Source: Homalodisca vitripennis | Lineage: Eukaryota; Arthropoda; Insecta; Hemiptera; Cicadellidae | Assembly (NCBI RefSeq): GCF_021130785.1 | Contig: NC_060209.1 | Coordinates: 20,173,501 to 20,237,500, forward strand | DNA length: 64,000 bases | Direction: 5' to 3' | Part shown: one piece after another, positions 36,311 through 46,757 of the stretch | Layout: the number at the start of each line of letters is the position of its first letter | Position numbering within the stretch: position 1 is the first letter of the stretch | Notes under the pieces: generated by a model | Told to the model about the DNA's origin: nothing | Database searches by the model: none | Seen by the model: the letters and a program-made list of their open reading frames with translations, nothing else | Made by a program: the position numbers and the translations under genes

Positions 36311-36730
36311 TAAAGCCTAGCACTCAACAGGCTGGCACAATTTGTATGTCTATGCTCATGTGGTGTAAAGATGTATTTTCCCTGCGATCCATATGATCCA
36401 TATATCACATGGATGTCTGTCTACCGCAGGAAATCTCTAGATTGAAATGAGCTACAGACTTGAAATTTTGAAAAAAACTTTAAGAAATCAAAATTGGGTT
36501 CATAATATTAATAAAGTAGGCATCAAATTGCATATTAAGTCTACAAATAAACTGCTGTTACATTAAATGACCCATTACTAAATCTTGTAAACTGTCAAAT
36601 TCGACAAAATCAATTTTATGTCAGTAGAAAAATGTCGGATAGGTTCGATGTAGAAAAGGATTTATTCCAATCAGTTTCCCGTGCTGATCGATAATTAATA
36701 CTTACGTTCAAATAAGTTACCCTTCCTTGT

Positions 36731-37128
36731 TTGAAGTTTAGTTTTGACGATGGAAGGATTGTGAAGGAAACAGGATTTTTCCGGGGTCGTAGGTGGTTGG
36801 TCGACGAATGCAGACGTATTGTGATCTGTATTCTGTAGTTCAGTTTTAATTATTAGTTTTGTGTTTAGTTTTTTATTAAGTGCACGTTTTAGAGTTAGTT
36901 AAGGCGACACACAACATGGTGGTTCTGATTCCTCACTTATGCTTGTCACAACGCTATGGTATGGTTTGTTTATTTTAACCTAGATTTTAATTATGCGTTA
37001 GGTTAGTTATTCACCTGAATAAGAGATCAGATTGCAGATCTCGAAACGTAGTGTTACTGATTTTTTGTATCACTGAACGATGGCAAAAGCCCGGAAAATA
37101 CTGTTTTCTTCACAAGTTATCCTTGATA
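36731..37128 (+). mobile_element. fold-back/Penelope-like element, longest copy (copy 3)
   Basis: The left end is GTTTGAAG..TTTTGACGATGGAAGG..GGAAACAGGATTTTTCCGG. The body contains GGTCGACGAATGCAGACG and CAACATGGTGGTTCTGATTC. The right end is the inverted terminal sequence (CACTGAACGATGGCAAAAGC, then CCGGAAAATAC). A hairpin AGAGATC...GATCTCGAAACG lies at 37014-37048, read on the + strand. The body matches the reverse complement of the 32.3-kb copy. There is no protein-coding capacity. Confidence 0.8.
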
Positions 37129-37984
37129 CGCTTTTAAACAGAAGTGTACTAAAATGGTCACTGCAAAATTCTGTCTACATTTTATGTGTAAGACCTTTGA
37201 GTTTTATTCAAGTAGATTTTTATTGCAATTTACGAAGTCATTACAAAATGATTAAAGAAATTTGCAACAACCATCAAACGTATTCATGCGATCATGCATA
37301 GCTCTAATTTAGATGAGTATATTTTATATTTGAGCTGAAAAGCCTTGTAAAGGAATGCGGGGACAAGCATTGACCACACATTGTGAATCACTCGTTATTC
37401 AACGTCTTGAAATCCCCGGCAAATGGCATCGAACCAAATAAAAGCTGGTAATAGCGGAAGGATGACTTATTGATAGTCCGAGGCGGGGTAATTTCGAGCA
37501 GAGTGTTCTGGGAATGGGATAAGGGCAAAAAGAGGAGTCGTCGGTGTGCTTTTATGTGAAGATGAATCGCATTTTCGTGTTTTCTGGTGGTGGTTGTGAA
37601 TATGGAGACCGCCCAAATGACAGGGGACTGCTCAATTATCAGCACTCGCCTGTGAGGTGGTGTCGTGTCGACCGCAGTCACCGCACCGCACTGTACCGCA
37701 CTGTACCGCACCGTACCGCAAAGTGTCAACCTGTCAGCCTACAAATATCGCAACGATTCAACCCAAGCCCCGTTAGGTCGAATCGTACGGATTTGTTTGG
37801 CAACTTAATTGCCTCACCAATGATGATTTATTATACCACTTAATAACTATTGCTTGCGTAACATGATGATAAAAATTAAATATTTGAAGCAATTACATTT
37901 GTTTTTGTCTTACACGCACTAATTGTCTGGCCAATGGCACAGTGTAGCGGGTACGGCTGTTATCGCAAGATAACCGAAATAAGG
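37129..37984. other. non-coding DNA with a 10-bp minisatellite at 37681-37722
   Basis: CCGCACTGTA-type decamers repeat about four times at 37681-37722. Overlapping open frames on both strands here are without motifs. Confidence 0.5.
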
Positions 37985-38155
37985 AACGTCGAGCGTGGCT
38001 GCTGCTTGGATGGGTGACCGCGGAGCGATCCTGTCCTTGCAAGCATCCCGCCTGCCCGGCCATTGGTGGTGGTTCGGAAGTTACCTGGCGTTGGTCCCCA
38101 GGTTAAGTGTTAGAGAGGGCTTCTTTGCCCTAACTTCGCCTGGTAAAATAATACA
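37985..38155 (+). mobile_element. 5S rRNA-derived SINE fragment (SINE3-like)
   Basis: GCTTGGATGGGTGACCGC is the diagnostic box C region of 5S rRNA. It is followed by a non-5S body (CATCCCGCCTGCCCGGCC, TGGTGGTGGTTCGGAAG, TTTGCCCTAACTTCGCC). The upstream half of 5S, with box A, is missing, so the copy is 5' truncated. A functional 5S gene is excluded because the sequence leaves 5S after box C. Confidence 0.6.
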
Positions 38156-39040
38156 TCTTTACTCTTACATTAAGTCAATATTGGATATAATTGTAAGTGA
38201 AACATTAACCATGATTAAAAAAGACGTGTGTTAACCAATTTAGTTAACTGATCCTTCTTAATTGGCAAATACTGAATTCAAAAGGCATCAAGATCTTAAG
38301 AGCGCTTGGGTTTGCTGTCAACTCAAATTTCTAACTCCTCCGATTGGCCGAAGTTTTTCACAACTGTATTTCTGCGTGATAAAAAAAGTGTAAGTAATAA
38401 CAGCAGCGCTTCGTCTATAAACACATCTGCACTTAATAATGTTAAAGAGTGCAGTAAAAACTCAAATTAATCAATGATTGTTAAGGAGAGATCCTGAAGA
38501 ATCTTTGATAAGTTATGACATCAATAGATCTAAACGATTTAAATAAATGAACTGATAAATTAAGCAATAGCTAATCCATTTAACCACACTTCAAATTGAA
38601 GGTTTTGAAAGCAGCCGAGAATTTCCAGAATTCATTACTCGTAGCATTCCAAATTTGGCTGTTGAATAATAATATTTTTTTAATGGTGATGAAAATGTCT
38701 AGTACAATTTCTATAGAAGAAATTCCAATACAGACATCATTATTCAGTTATGTCCTATAGAGATACAATTTGAGGAAGAGGAGTTTCCATATCTTGCAAA
38801 AGTCTTCTTGGAACAGAAACGTGAACAATCTGAGTTATCAAAGACCTACCATATTATTTACTGTTCGAATAAATAAAGCCTGCTTTGTGAGGGCTTTCAT
38901 TCGCAAGACCTATACTCAAAACTGATCTATTTTTAATACTCTATAAGACCTTTGAATTCTTTGGAGTAAATCATACATTTTATACAATGACGATGGTGAA
39001 TCAATACTTCAGTTTACCGTTTGTAACCATACAATATCGT
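38156..39040. other. AT-rich intergenic DNA, nothing recognised
   Basis: No coding signal and no clear repeats. Confidence 0.6.
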
Positions 39041-39044
39041 ACTT

Positions 39045-40020
39045 CTTACACTTAAATGATAATCGTGCGACCCATAATAATAAACAACGATGATATCAGA
39101 AACGTTTACAACGATCCAGAGCCGATTTTGGAGAACCTGTTTATATTTCATGCTGACGATACATTATACTTGCACTTACACTTAAGTGAAACTCTTGCGA
39201 CACATAATTATAAACGAAGATCATAGCGAAAACATTTATAGCAAATGGTTTTTTCCGAAAGGGAAGTGGTTTATGCTGAAGTCCTTTAATTTATTAAAGG
39301 TTACCCTCTAAAATCAAAGTAAGGACCAGTTTAGGGGAGAAATTACAGGAATTAAATAGTTTTCTGTCAATGTACGTTACCGATTAAGAGTATGGGTAAA
39401 TTTAAATCGGAATTAAACACAAAGTTGGGCCAGAGTTCTACAAGTTACGGCGGTAGACCGTGGGACCCATCCTAATTGGTACAGTTTGGAGTCAATCTCT
39501 GTCAATCATCGACACAGTGTGTTTGTTTTTCTCCTCGCTCACTGTCAAGAGCTGTGTAGTGTGTATTCACTCTAGAGTCCCCTGAGAGCTCTTTGTGGCC
39601 CCAGCCCTGTTGACGGATCAGCGGCCAGCGGTCAGATCTCCAGCGGCTCTGCTCTCGTTCATCGTAGTCACTCAACGGGGAACTAGAGCAACACGAGTAC
39701 TATGACTGTTTAAATCCTAAGAAAACACTGAAGTCTAAACAGACCCTGAACCCGTTTTCCGATGTTTTAGGATAAAGTCCTAAAGTGTTTTCCTTTGGTT
39801 TACCTAAGTAACGATTTGGAAAATTTTCAAATCTTATGACGTACAAATCTTATGAAAGCAGGTTATTAATCCAACTCATAAACAACGACTACATCAGAAA
39901 CATTTACGATCCAGAGCTGATTTTGGAGATCGTGTTTATATTTCACGCTGATGATACAGTACACTCGAACTTACACTTAAGTGAAACTCTTGCGACACAT
40001 AATTATAAACAACTTTTCCA
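39045..40020. repeat. dispersed direct duplication (39.05-39.23 and 39.88-40.02 kb)
   Basis: ATCCAGAGCCGATTTTGGAG at 39115 and ATCCAGAGCTGATTTTGGAG at 39910 lie in two ~150-bp segments. Both end CTTACACTTAAGTGAAACTC TTGCGACACATAATTATAAAC (written in two pieces). A partial third copy of this end lies at 39049-39085. The copies are about 90% alike by eye and are separated by a GC-richer stretch at 39.44-39.69 kb. Confidence 0.75.
39440..39690. promoter_or_regulatory. GC-richer island, candidate regulatory element
   Basis: It contains CTGTCAATCATCGACAC (a Meis/Exd-type TGTCAATCA) and CpG-bearing sequence (GATCAGCGGCCAGCGG) between AT-rich flanks. No ORF. Enhancer activity is only a guess. Confidence 0.2.
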
Positions 40021-40520
40021 TATCATACATGTTTAAAATAAACTGGTTTAAGTCTATTCACAAAATAAACATATATGCAGCTGAATAAAAATATGTCTCC
40101 TTTAACAAAATACTGGGTTATCGAAAATTCTACAGGACTGCAATCGTAATATCGCACCTATTATTTGGAATAAAAATAACTATAATTGTAGACTAATTAT
40201 TCTTTAAATAGAGAAAAGGTTTTAGAGAAAGTTGTCAAAGTTCATCATTTTTTGCTGCAGACATAGATTTACTTTTCTGCACAATCTGATTAAGAATTTC
40301 ATCACATTATTTTATTAAGATTCTGTGCAGTTCTTATTATGTTGTAGAATTTTTTCATATACTTCCTCATTCAAATTTGATGAGAAATAATGAAACAATG
40401 TAATCGATCTGATGTTTTGATAATCTTTTATCTGGACATGGTGCGCCAAATGGCTACACCTTCGTTTGAGGACGAAAATCCTGTACAGCTTGATGATTTG
40501 TTCTAACCAGAATTTCAAAA

Positions 40521-40697
40521 AGGAAACAGAATTTTTCCGGACATTTGCCATCGTTCAGTGAAACAAGAAATCAGTAACACCAGGTACCAGGTAATCAGGT
40601 GTTACTGATTTCTTGTTTCACTGAACGATGGCAAATGTCCGGAAAAAATCCTGTTTCCTTCACAATCCTTCCATCGTCAAAAATAACCTTCAAACAA
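40521..40697. mobile_element. near-perfect palindromic fold-back element (copy 4)
   Basis: The left arm 40521-40581 (AGGAAACAGA...CAGTAACACC) and right arm 40598-40660 are almost exact reverse complements around a 16-bp spacer. The right side continues with the normal family end (ACAATCCTTCCATCGTCAAA) to about 40697, but the left lacks the matching outer 35 bp. As single-stranded DNA or RNA it would fold into a ~60-bp hairpin. The arms are the terminal sequence of the family; the body has been lost. Confidence 0.88.
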
Positions 40698-42055
40698 AGA
40701 ATCAGAATTTCAATTTGTGATCATTCAAAAATGTAAGCCACAGCAATAAAAACGATATTTTTAATTTGTTCTGAACCAGTTCCAGCAGGATACATGCTCG
40801 TTTAAAAGTAGTTCTTGAACCGTTAGAAATTATACAAGCAATAATGGCAATAATGGGCGCTGTGAATGGCCTACTCGGTTGCTGTAAATTGAAGATATTT
40901 TGTTTGAGGTATACAAAATTTATAGTAAGTTATCCACGAACCGAGGGAAAATGTAATGACTTTCACTTCTTCATTATTGGCATTTTCTAATTATCTTTGT
41001 TATTTTTTAATCTTAACGTCTCTCTACGTTAACTATTTTTATGAATTTCCTTTGCGGAAAAAGAAGTCACATTTTTGTGCTATCACAAAATTGGCTAGTC
41101 CCTTGAAAGTACACTCTAACAGATTAAGGGCCACTAATGTGTTTAGCTAGCATCAAATTTATATTTTCCAGGTATTTCTCATCCTTCATCTTTTTGTCAG
41201 TTACTTACAGAGAACTAATATAATAAGGTCTTAGATTAGAGTATTTATGCCTTAAGAGTTTTGTGAGTTTGGTCTCTAAACATTGAAATAAAATTTATCA
41301 AATAAGTTTCTAATATAAATAATAATAATATAAGTTTCTAGTATTAAAAGCTTCTAACAGTTTTACTTTTATTTTTTTTATAACTTTTTATGTGCATTTG
41401 TCATTTAGGAATGTAAGGTGAACGTTTCAAATCTCTACGTTAAACCACCTTTAAGAAACATTTAACGTATAATAGAACATTTACCTCTCCTTAAGGAGGA
41501 AACGGTAAATGCAGCTAACTGATAGTAACGATCAATCAGCGAATAAATTATTTTAAAAACTAAAACGTCTTCATAAAAAGTTGAAAAATTGGGAAGGTAT
41601 ATGTTTTAAGTCAATGTCTGTGGCTCCTTGTGTTTAGGGATTCTTAATATTTAGCAAATAAACACATTCAATTTGGTTGAAACTGTACGATCATCCCAAA
41701 CTGTGTTGAAATATTTCCCTTTTTACTTTTCAGTACACTTTGAAGTAAGATTCAATAAGTTTCTTTTCCAAATAGAAATTGTACTGTTATTTCTATGTCA
41801 TTATTACTTGCTAAATCGTATAGATATTTTATATATATTTAACATTTCCAGTGTCGCAATCTCAAAAGCTGGACTGATATGTTCCAAGCCGTCTTTTAAA
41901 ATACGAATGTTAGGGTCATTTTTATAGTTTTATCATGCAAGAGACTTCTATCTAAGACCGAGATGCTGTAATCCTGTAACAGTATCAGTACAAATATATA
42001 TATTATTAAACCTTGCGAGAGTAAAATATTACATCGATCTGTGCAATAAGTAGGC
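40698..42055. other. AT-rich intergenic DNA, nothing recognised
   Basis: No coding or repeat signal beyond low-complexity AT. Confidence 0.6.
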
Positions 42056-42589
42056 CTATATGAGGTGTATTTTAAAATCGTTTGTGATTTCAAGGAACAA
42101 AATTGAAGTACCAAAATAGAGGAATTGGTCTGTGACATATTTCCCTTGATAACACCCGAAGATTATGAATGACTCCCTTTCAGAATGGCATGAAAATTTT
42201 AAATCTAAGACATCTGAAGTCGCTGCCTCGTTCAGATTCTCTTGAACAAATAAGTAGCGGATTTCCCATCCAAAAAACGATATCCTCGTTAGCGGGGTGC
42301 TGTGCCCGGAAGTGAAGAGGAAGCCATCTTGCGGGAACTTGTAAGACCTCCCCCAGATGGTGACGTCCTTGCCAATATCAATTTCCTCCCCGATCTTACC
42401 CGTCTGAATTACTACTTGAATCTCCCCAATCCCCCACCACCCTTCATCTCTCGTTTTCTCAGTAGATATCGAGTACAACGATCCAGCTCCCTGATGCAAG
42501 TATGATGTTACATAGTCGCTCTGTAGCACGAAAGTAGTCCTACGGTTGTTTAGTGTTATTCTACAAAAAGTGTAATTAGATGTCGTCAA
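42056..42589 (-). other. longest non-repeat ORF in the window, 177 codons, unknown
   Basis: A stop-free minus-strand frame, with no domain, signal peptide or transmembrane segment that I recognise. The first two-thirds (about 42200-42589) is moderately GC and codon-like; the last part is AT-rich. There is no obvious promoter and no homologous neighbour. It could be an exon of an unannotated gene, a transposon fragment or chance. I rate it as more likely not a gene. Confidence 0.2.
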
Positions 42590-42759
42590 TGATTATGAAA
42601 TTTCAAGGACTGGCCGCTTATCTTGGAGCCTTTCGCTAGCAATACGTAGTCGGTGTGTTCGCCGCTCCAGAATGTCCTCAAAATTTAGTCGGAAAAAGGT
42701 ATATTCACTAGGAAATTGATGAGTCGGTTGCATAAAAACCTTCCGAAATGGCGAAGTGT

Positions 42760-43330
42760 AATTTCTAAGTCCTCAGTCTCAATACGGACTCGATCGGAGA
42801 TCTGATGAGCCCGTACCACCGTACATCCAAGTTACCGACCTCCTTGGTTCGTTTACCGGGTTTCCTGCTCTCCCAACGCCTGCCAAGTTTTCTCCGTAGG
42901 GCCGTGAGTTGTGAGCAGACCGCGGCATAGTTCACTTTTTGTGCGTTCAGAAGGCCGCTCACAGACTGCTTGGAGCCTTGAGCAAACCAGTTTGGTAGGC
43001 ATCGCAGCCAACCAGCTTCCATCTGCATACCCGACATTTCTACTCGGCCTCAGCTTTTTATTTATTTTATGTAAAGAGTTATTATCGGGCCTCACAATGT
43101 AAGGGGACACCGGCCGGTACAATTGTTGTATAGCTCATTACCCGCAGTACACGGCGGAAAAAACGTTAATTAATTATTTATGTTAATGAGGACGCGACTG
43201 GAGTTGACCGGTAACTCGAGCCGGCAGCGGTGGCCGGAGGCCGAGGGTCCGGAGGCTGCCTCGGTGATATAAATGTGGCCTGGTCCCCGGTGTTGAACCA
43301 AATCAAAACCAGTTCCATGTGGCCGGGAAT
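42760..43330. promoter_or_regulatory. GC-rich island with adjacent homeodomain-type sites, candidate enhancer
   Basis: A CpG-bearing segment (GAGCCGGCAGCGGTGGCCGG) is preceded at about 43166 by GTTAATTAATTATTTATG followed by TTAATGAGG, a cluster of TAAT cores. It is followed by TGATATAAATGTGG, a TATA-like string. Its composition is unlike its surroundings. Overlapping ORFs at 42.77-43.12 kb on the minus strand have no motifs. Confidence 0.3.
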
Positions 43331-43689
43331 AATCACTGAGGAAAGAAATTGATGGTAGAAACTCGGGGAATCGGGTGGTGAACTATAAATTCCCGAACTA
43401 GAAATTAGAGGCTGAACACTTAATTTATAACGACTATTAGTTAACCGTGCTCAGAATATGGTCCACTCACATTTATCTTGTTTAGAGAAACAAAATCCAG
43501 TGTCATCCGGTTAATAGTGTTGAATAACTGCTAATAATCGAATTTAGTTTCACTGAAGTACAAGCAAATCGTGTAATTTATACATTTTCTTTATACATAA
43601 ATATCTTTAACTCTTATAATAAGTAGAGAAACACACATTGAACGAAAACTTTTTAAATTGAAAGAAAGTGTATTATTAATACAGCTGAT

Positions 43690-44263
43690 GGGTAGGGTAC
43701 GATAAGCGGACCCGGTTTTTTATATCGAAATTGGCAAACGATATTACTTAATCATAACCATCGATATAATCAATCGATACTGATTAATTATTTTAACGAT
43801 TAATTAAATAATCTATATCAATAGCTGTAAACACTCTCAAATAATACGCTTAATGTAATATTTCAATTTTTATATAAGTAATATTTGATTATTAAAAATG
43901 ACAGTCAATTTTAGAAAACTACACGGCATTGCTTTTAAAAGATGATAAGACATGTTTTTCATGACTTCAACATGTTGGACTCCTGCGGATAAACCCATTA
44001 TGTGAAATTTGTGGGAAAGAAACAACTGTAACTGTGATATCAGCAAATATGGCCGTCTTCAGTTTTCCTAATGTCGGTTGTAATAATTTGTTTGATCATT
44101 GTAAATATTACATTCATATTTTAATTTAAAACATATGATTGTTATTGAGAACTATTGATACTTTATATCGATTGATAGTCTAGGATTTGAGATGCGAATA
44201 TTAGGTATCGATGATTACATTCTTCGATATAAAAAAACCGGGTCCGCTTATCGTACCCTACCC
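43690..44263. mobile_element. 574-bp MITE with ~40-bp TIRs (copy A)
   Basis: The left end is GGGTAGGGTACGATAAGCGG...ACCCGGTTTTTTATATCGAA and the right end is its near-exact reverse complement. Flanking 8-mers are CAGCTGAT (43682-43689) and CAGCTGGG (44264-44271), six of eight matching. The related copy at 53.1 kb has a perfect 8-bp duplication at the equivalent boundary. Eight-bp duplications are typical of hAT, P or Merlin-like transposases. There is no coding capacity. Confidence 0.9.
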
Positions 44264-44899
44264 CAGCTGGGTAACTGTTAACAGAGAATTTGTGTAAGAG
44301 TGTTATTTAAAAAGCCATCTCAGTTCCAATCCATAAGTGACGAAAAACTGCTAAAAAACTGACGACAAAATAATAATTCCCCCGTGTCGGCAAATAACTT
44401 TACTTTACAATGTGTAAGTATTAACCCTCAATAAGAAATAACCTTTCAGCGAGATGACACATTCAACTAGACTTGTTTAGTCGCAAAGTATTTCACACTT
44501 ACCCTTGATGTTTATGATCTGATCTCCTGTATAAACATCGGGACAGATGAAGGACTTGGTGTCAATATGACGTCATCGCCAATCACGTCATGTATGAGTA
44601 ATGTGCCATGGATATCCTGGATTGTTTGAAAGTCCATCTGTCTTTATCGTCATAAACAATGCAATGATGATTACCGTTCCTATTATCGACTGAGACATCC
44701 TGTCTGCCATGCGGACTTTCATGGAAATTTTCTTGTTGCATACTAAAAATGACTAAGTTGCAGTACAGGTCCAACAAACTTATAATTTGTTTTCTCCTGT
44801 TTTCAAAGTTATTTTAGAACAAGCCCTAAAAATCTAATGAGTGTGTATATTATTCATTCACGTACACACTACCAGACCGATTGTACTGAAATGTGATAT
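44264..44899. other. non-coding DNA, nothing recognised
   Basis: No repeat or gene is seen. Confidence 0.5.
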
Positions 44900-46111
44900 A
44901 GGCATTCTTAGGGTCCCTGGTTAAAATATAGGCCTTTTCATACTTCGAAAATCCCTCCGGAATATACCCCACTGGGATTACAACAAATTTGCGAAAAATC
45001 CCAAAAGAAATGCATTACAGCAAATACATTTCATTAATTGAAAGAGCCTGTTAAATGTACTCAAATGTTCTGTGTAAACATCGTTTTATTACAACACAAC
45101 AATGCTTTTAATATATGTTAATTGTTATTTCAAATTTGTTTACATTTATTGCCTTATAGGAAAAAAGTAAGCTTGGTAGTAACAAAACTTCTTATTCCTA
45201 ACTTCTGAGCAATTACTTCTGAACACAGGTAATTCAGTTAACAAAATTGGAAGTTTCGGTAAAAAAACGTACTTTTATATTAACTGTATATTATAGCAAA
45301 TAAGTATGCAATTCTTTATCACTAGTGTAATATAATTGTTGCTAAAGACTATCATAAAACCCATCTTTGTTGTTTTTTACAGATGTAGGGTTCTCTGACC
45401 TACGTATGTGTATATTTTCTTGATCTGATAAAAAAGCACGCTCACAGAAGGCGTCGAAAATGTAATCAATTCGGACCAGAAGTGTTCATACACATCCTAA
45501 TATAATAGCAATTAGCAATTTCACTTAATATCTAAAGCTTTTAACCATAAACACTAAAAAATATCTACCTAAAATATGCCTACTGCCTTTTCAAAACTAT
45601 AAAGAGTCCCATTATTTATAAAATCGTAAGTACTTAACTAAAAAGTAAAGGACAGCGACTTTATAATTCCTCCAGATTGCCCTACAATAGGTCAACTGTT
45701 ACTGAAATCGTTGAAGTTTATTCGATCAAATATCATAAAATTTTGGAAAGAAATTATTTCATGAGAACTTATAAAAACTGTTTCGCTCCTAAGTTATGGT
45801 CCCAAAACACTACTGTTTAAACTTTTCACTCAAATTTCATACTGTCATGTTTCACTCAAAATATTTACTAAAAACTGTACATCTTGATCTATAAAAATAA
45901 TTCTGTTGTATAATAAATGGTTATTACAACTAACTTTTAAATAATATTAAAATTGATAAATTTAGGTCTAAAATAGATCATAAGATTGCATTACCTTTCG
46001 GTGACTAACACTTATCTCAGAATTGTGTAGAATGTCATTTAAAAACAATATGTCAATGGAGTCCCTGTTTTTCATCAAACAAATTGTTTGCGAGCCGGGG
46101 ATAACTGCTAG
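44900..46111 (+). mobile_element. ~1.2-kb dispersed repeat, Helitron-like 3' end (copy A)
   Basis: It matches 52.0-53.0 kb at ordered landmarks: AAATCCCAAAAGAAATGCAT (44997), ACAGATGTAGGGTTCTCTGA (45380), AAAATATGCCTAC (45572) and GCGAGCCGGGGATAACTGCT (46091). The element appears to end AACTGCTAG followed by T, as a Helitron 3' terminus (CTRR|T) would. A clear terminal hairpin and a 5' TC end were not found, so the class is tentative. Confidence 0.5.
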
Positions 46112-46658
46112 TTGTTCATATTTGTGTCTGTGAACCTCGGTTCAAATTTATATTTTTAATGTATGGACTTTTAAGAAAAGGGTTTATAAAGTTGCACTTT
46201 TTTCGATCCCTTTACTCATAAATATAAATGTATTTTTGTTTATTTGTTAACAACCAACCATAAGCTATTTATTTGGTGAACAATTGTCAACATTCATAAA
46301 AACTTACAAAGTAAAATTAGCTTTTTAGTATTTGCTTAGTGCTTTATTCACAAAGCGATACTAATAAAAATTAATTCTTTCACAATTTAAAACAAAACTC
46401 TAAGATTGTATGTACTACTAAATGGTAGTACATATTTGTGATATTCGTTTTAAATATTACATGATTTTAAAATATTCTAATAAATAAAACAGTACACCTG
46501 GACATATTCTTTTATTCTTATGTGTATTCATCAATGAAGTACTAGGGTACATTGTCAAAGTTAAGGACAAACTTGTGTGATATTCATGAAACATTTATAG
46601 TCATTTATTAAAGTACTACGCGTACTTTCAGATAAAACTGGATACATCCTAATAAAGT
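46112..46658. other. AT-rich intergenic DNA
   Basis: No feature is seen before the C-rich array. Confidence 0.5.
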
Positions 46659-46757
46659 CCCCCCCCCCCCCCCACCCCCCCCCCCCCCCACCCCCCCCCC
46701 CCCCCACCCCCCCCCCCCCCCACCCCCCCCCCCCCCCACCCCCCCCCCCCCCCACCC
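46659..46757. repeat. (C15A)n array, exact 16-bp period, 6 units
   Basis: A residues at 46674, 46690, 46706, 46722, 46738 and 46754 separate runs of exactly 15 C. The complement is (G15T)n, which would form G-quadruplexes. A second array with the same 16-bp period is at 55641-55738. Uniform homopolymers of 15 are hard to sequence, so an assembly or polishing artefact must be considered. Confidence 0.95.

Noticed and set aside
37990..38060. A 5S rRNA gene
   Set aside because: Only the box C region is 5S-like; both sides depart from 5S, so it is a SINE fragment.
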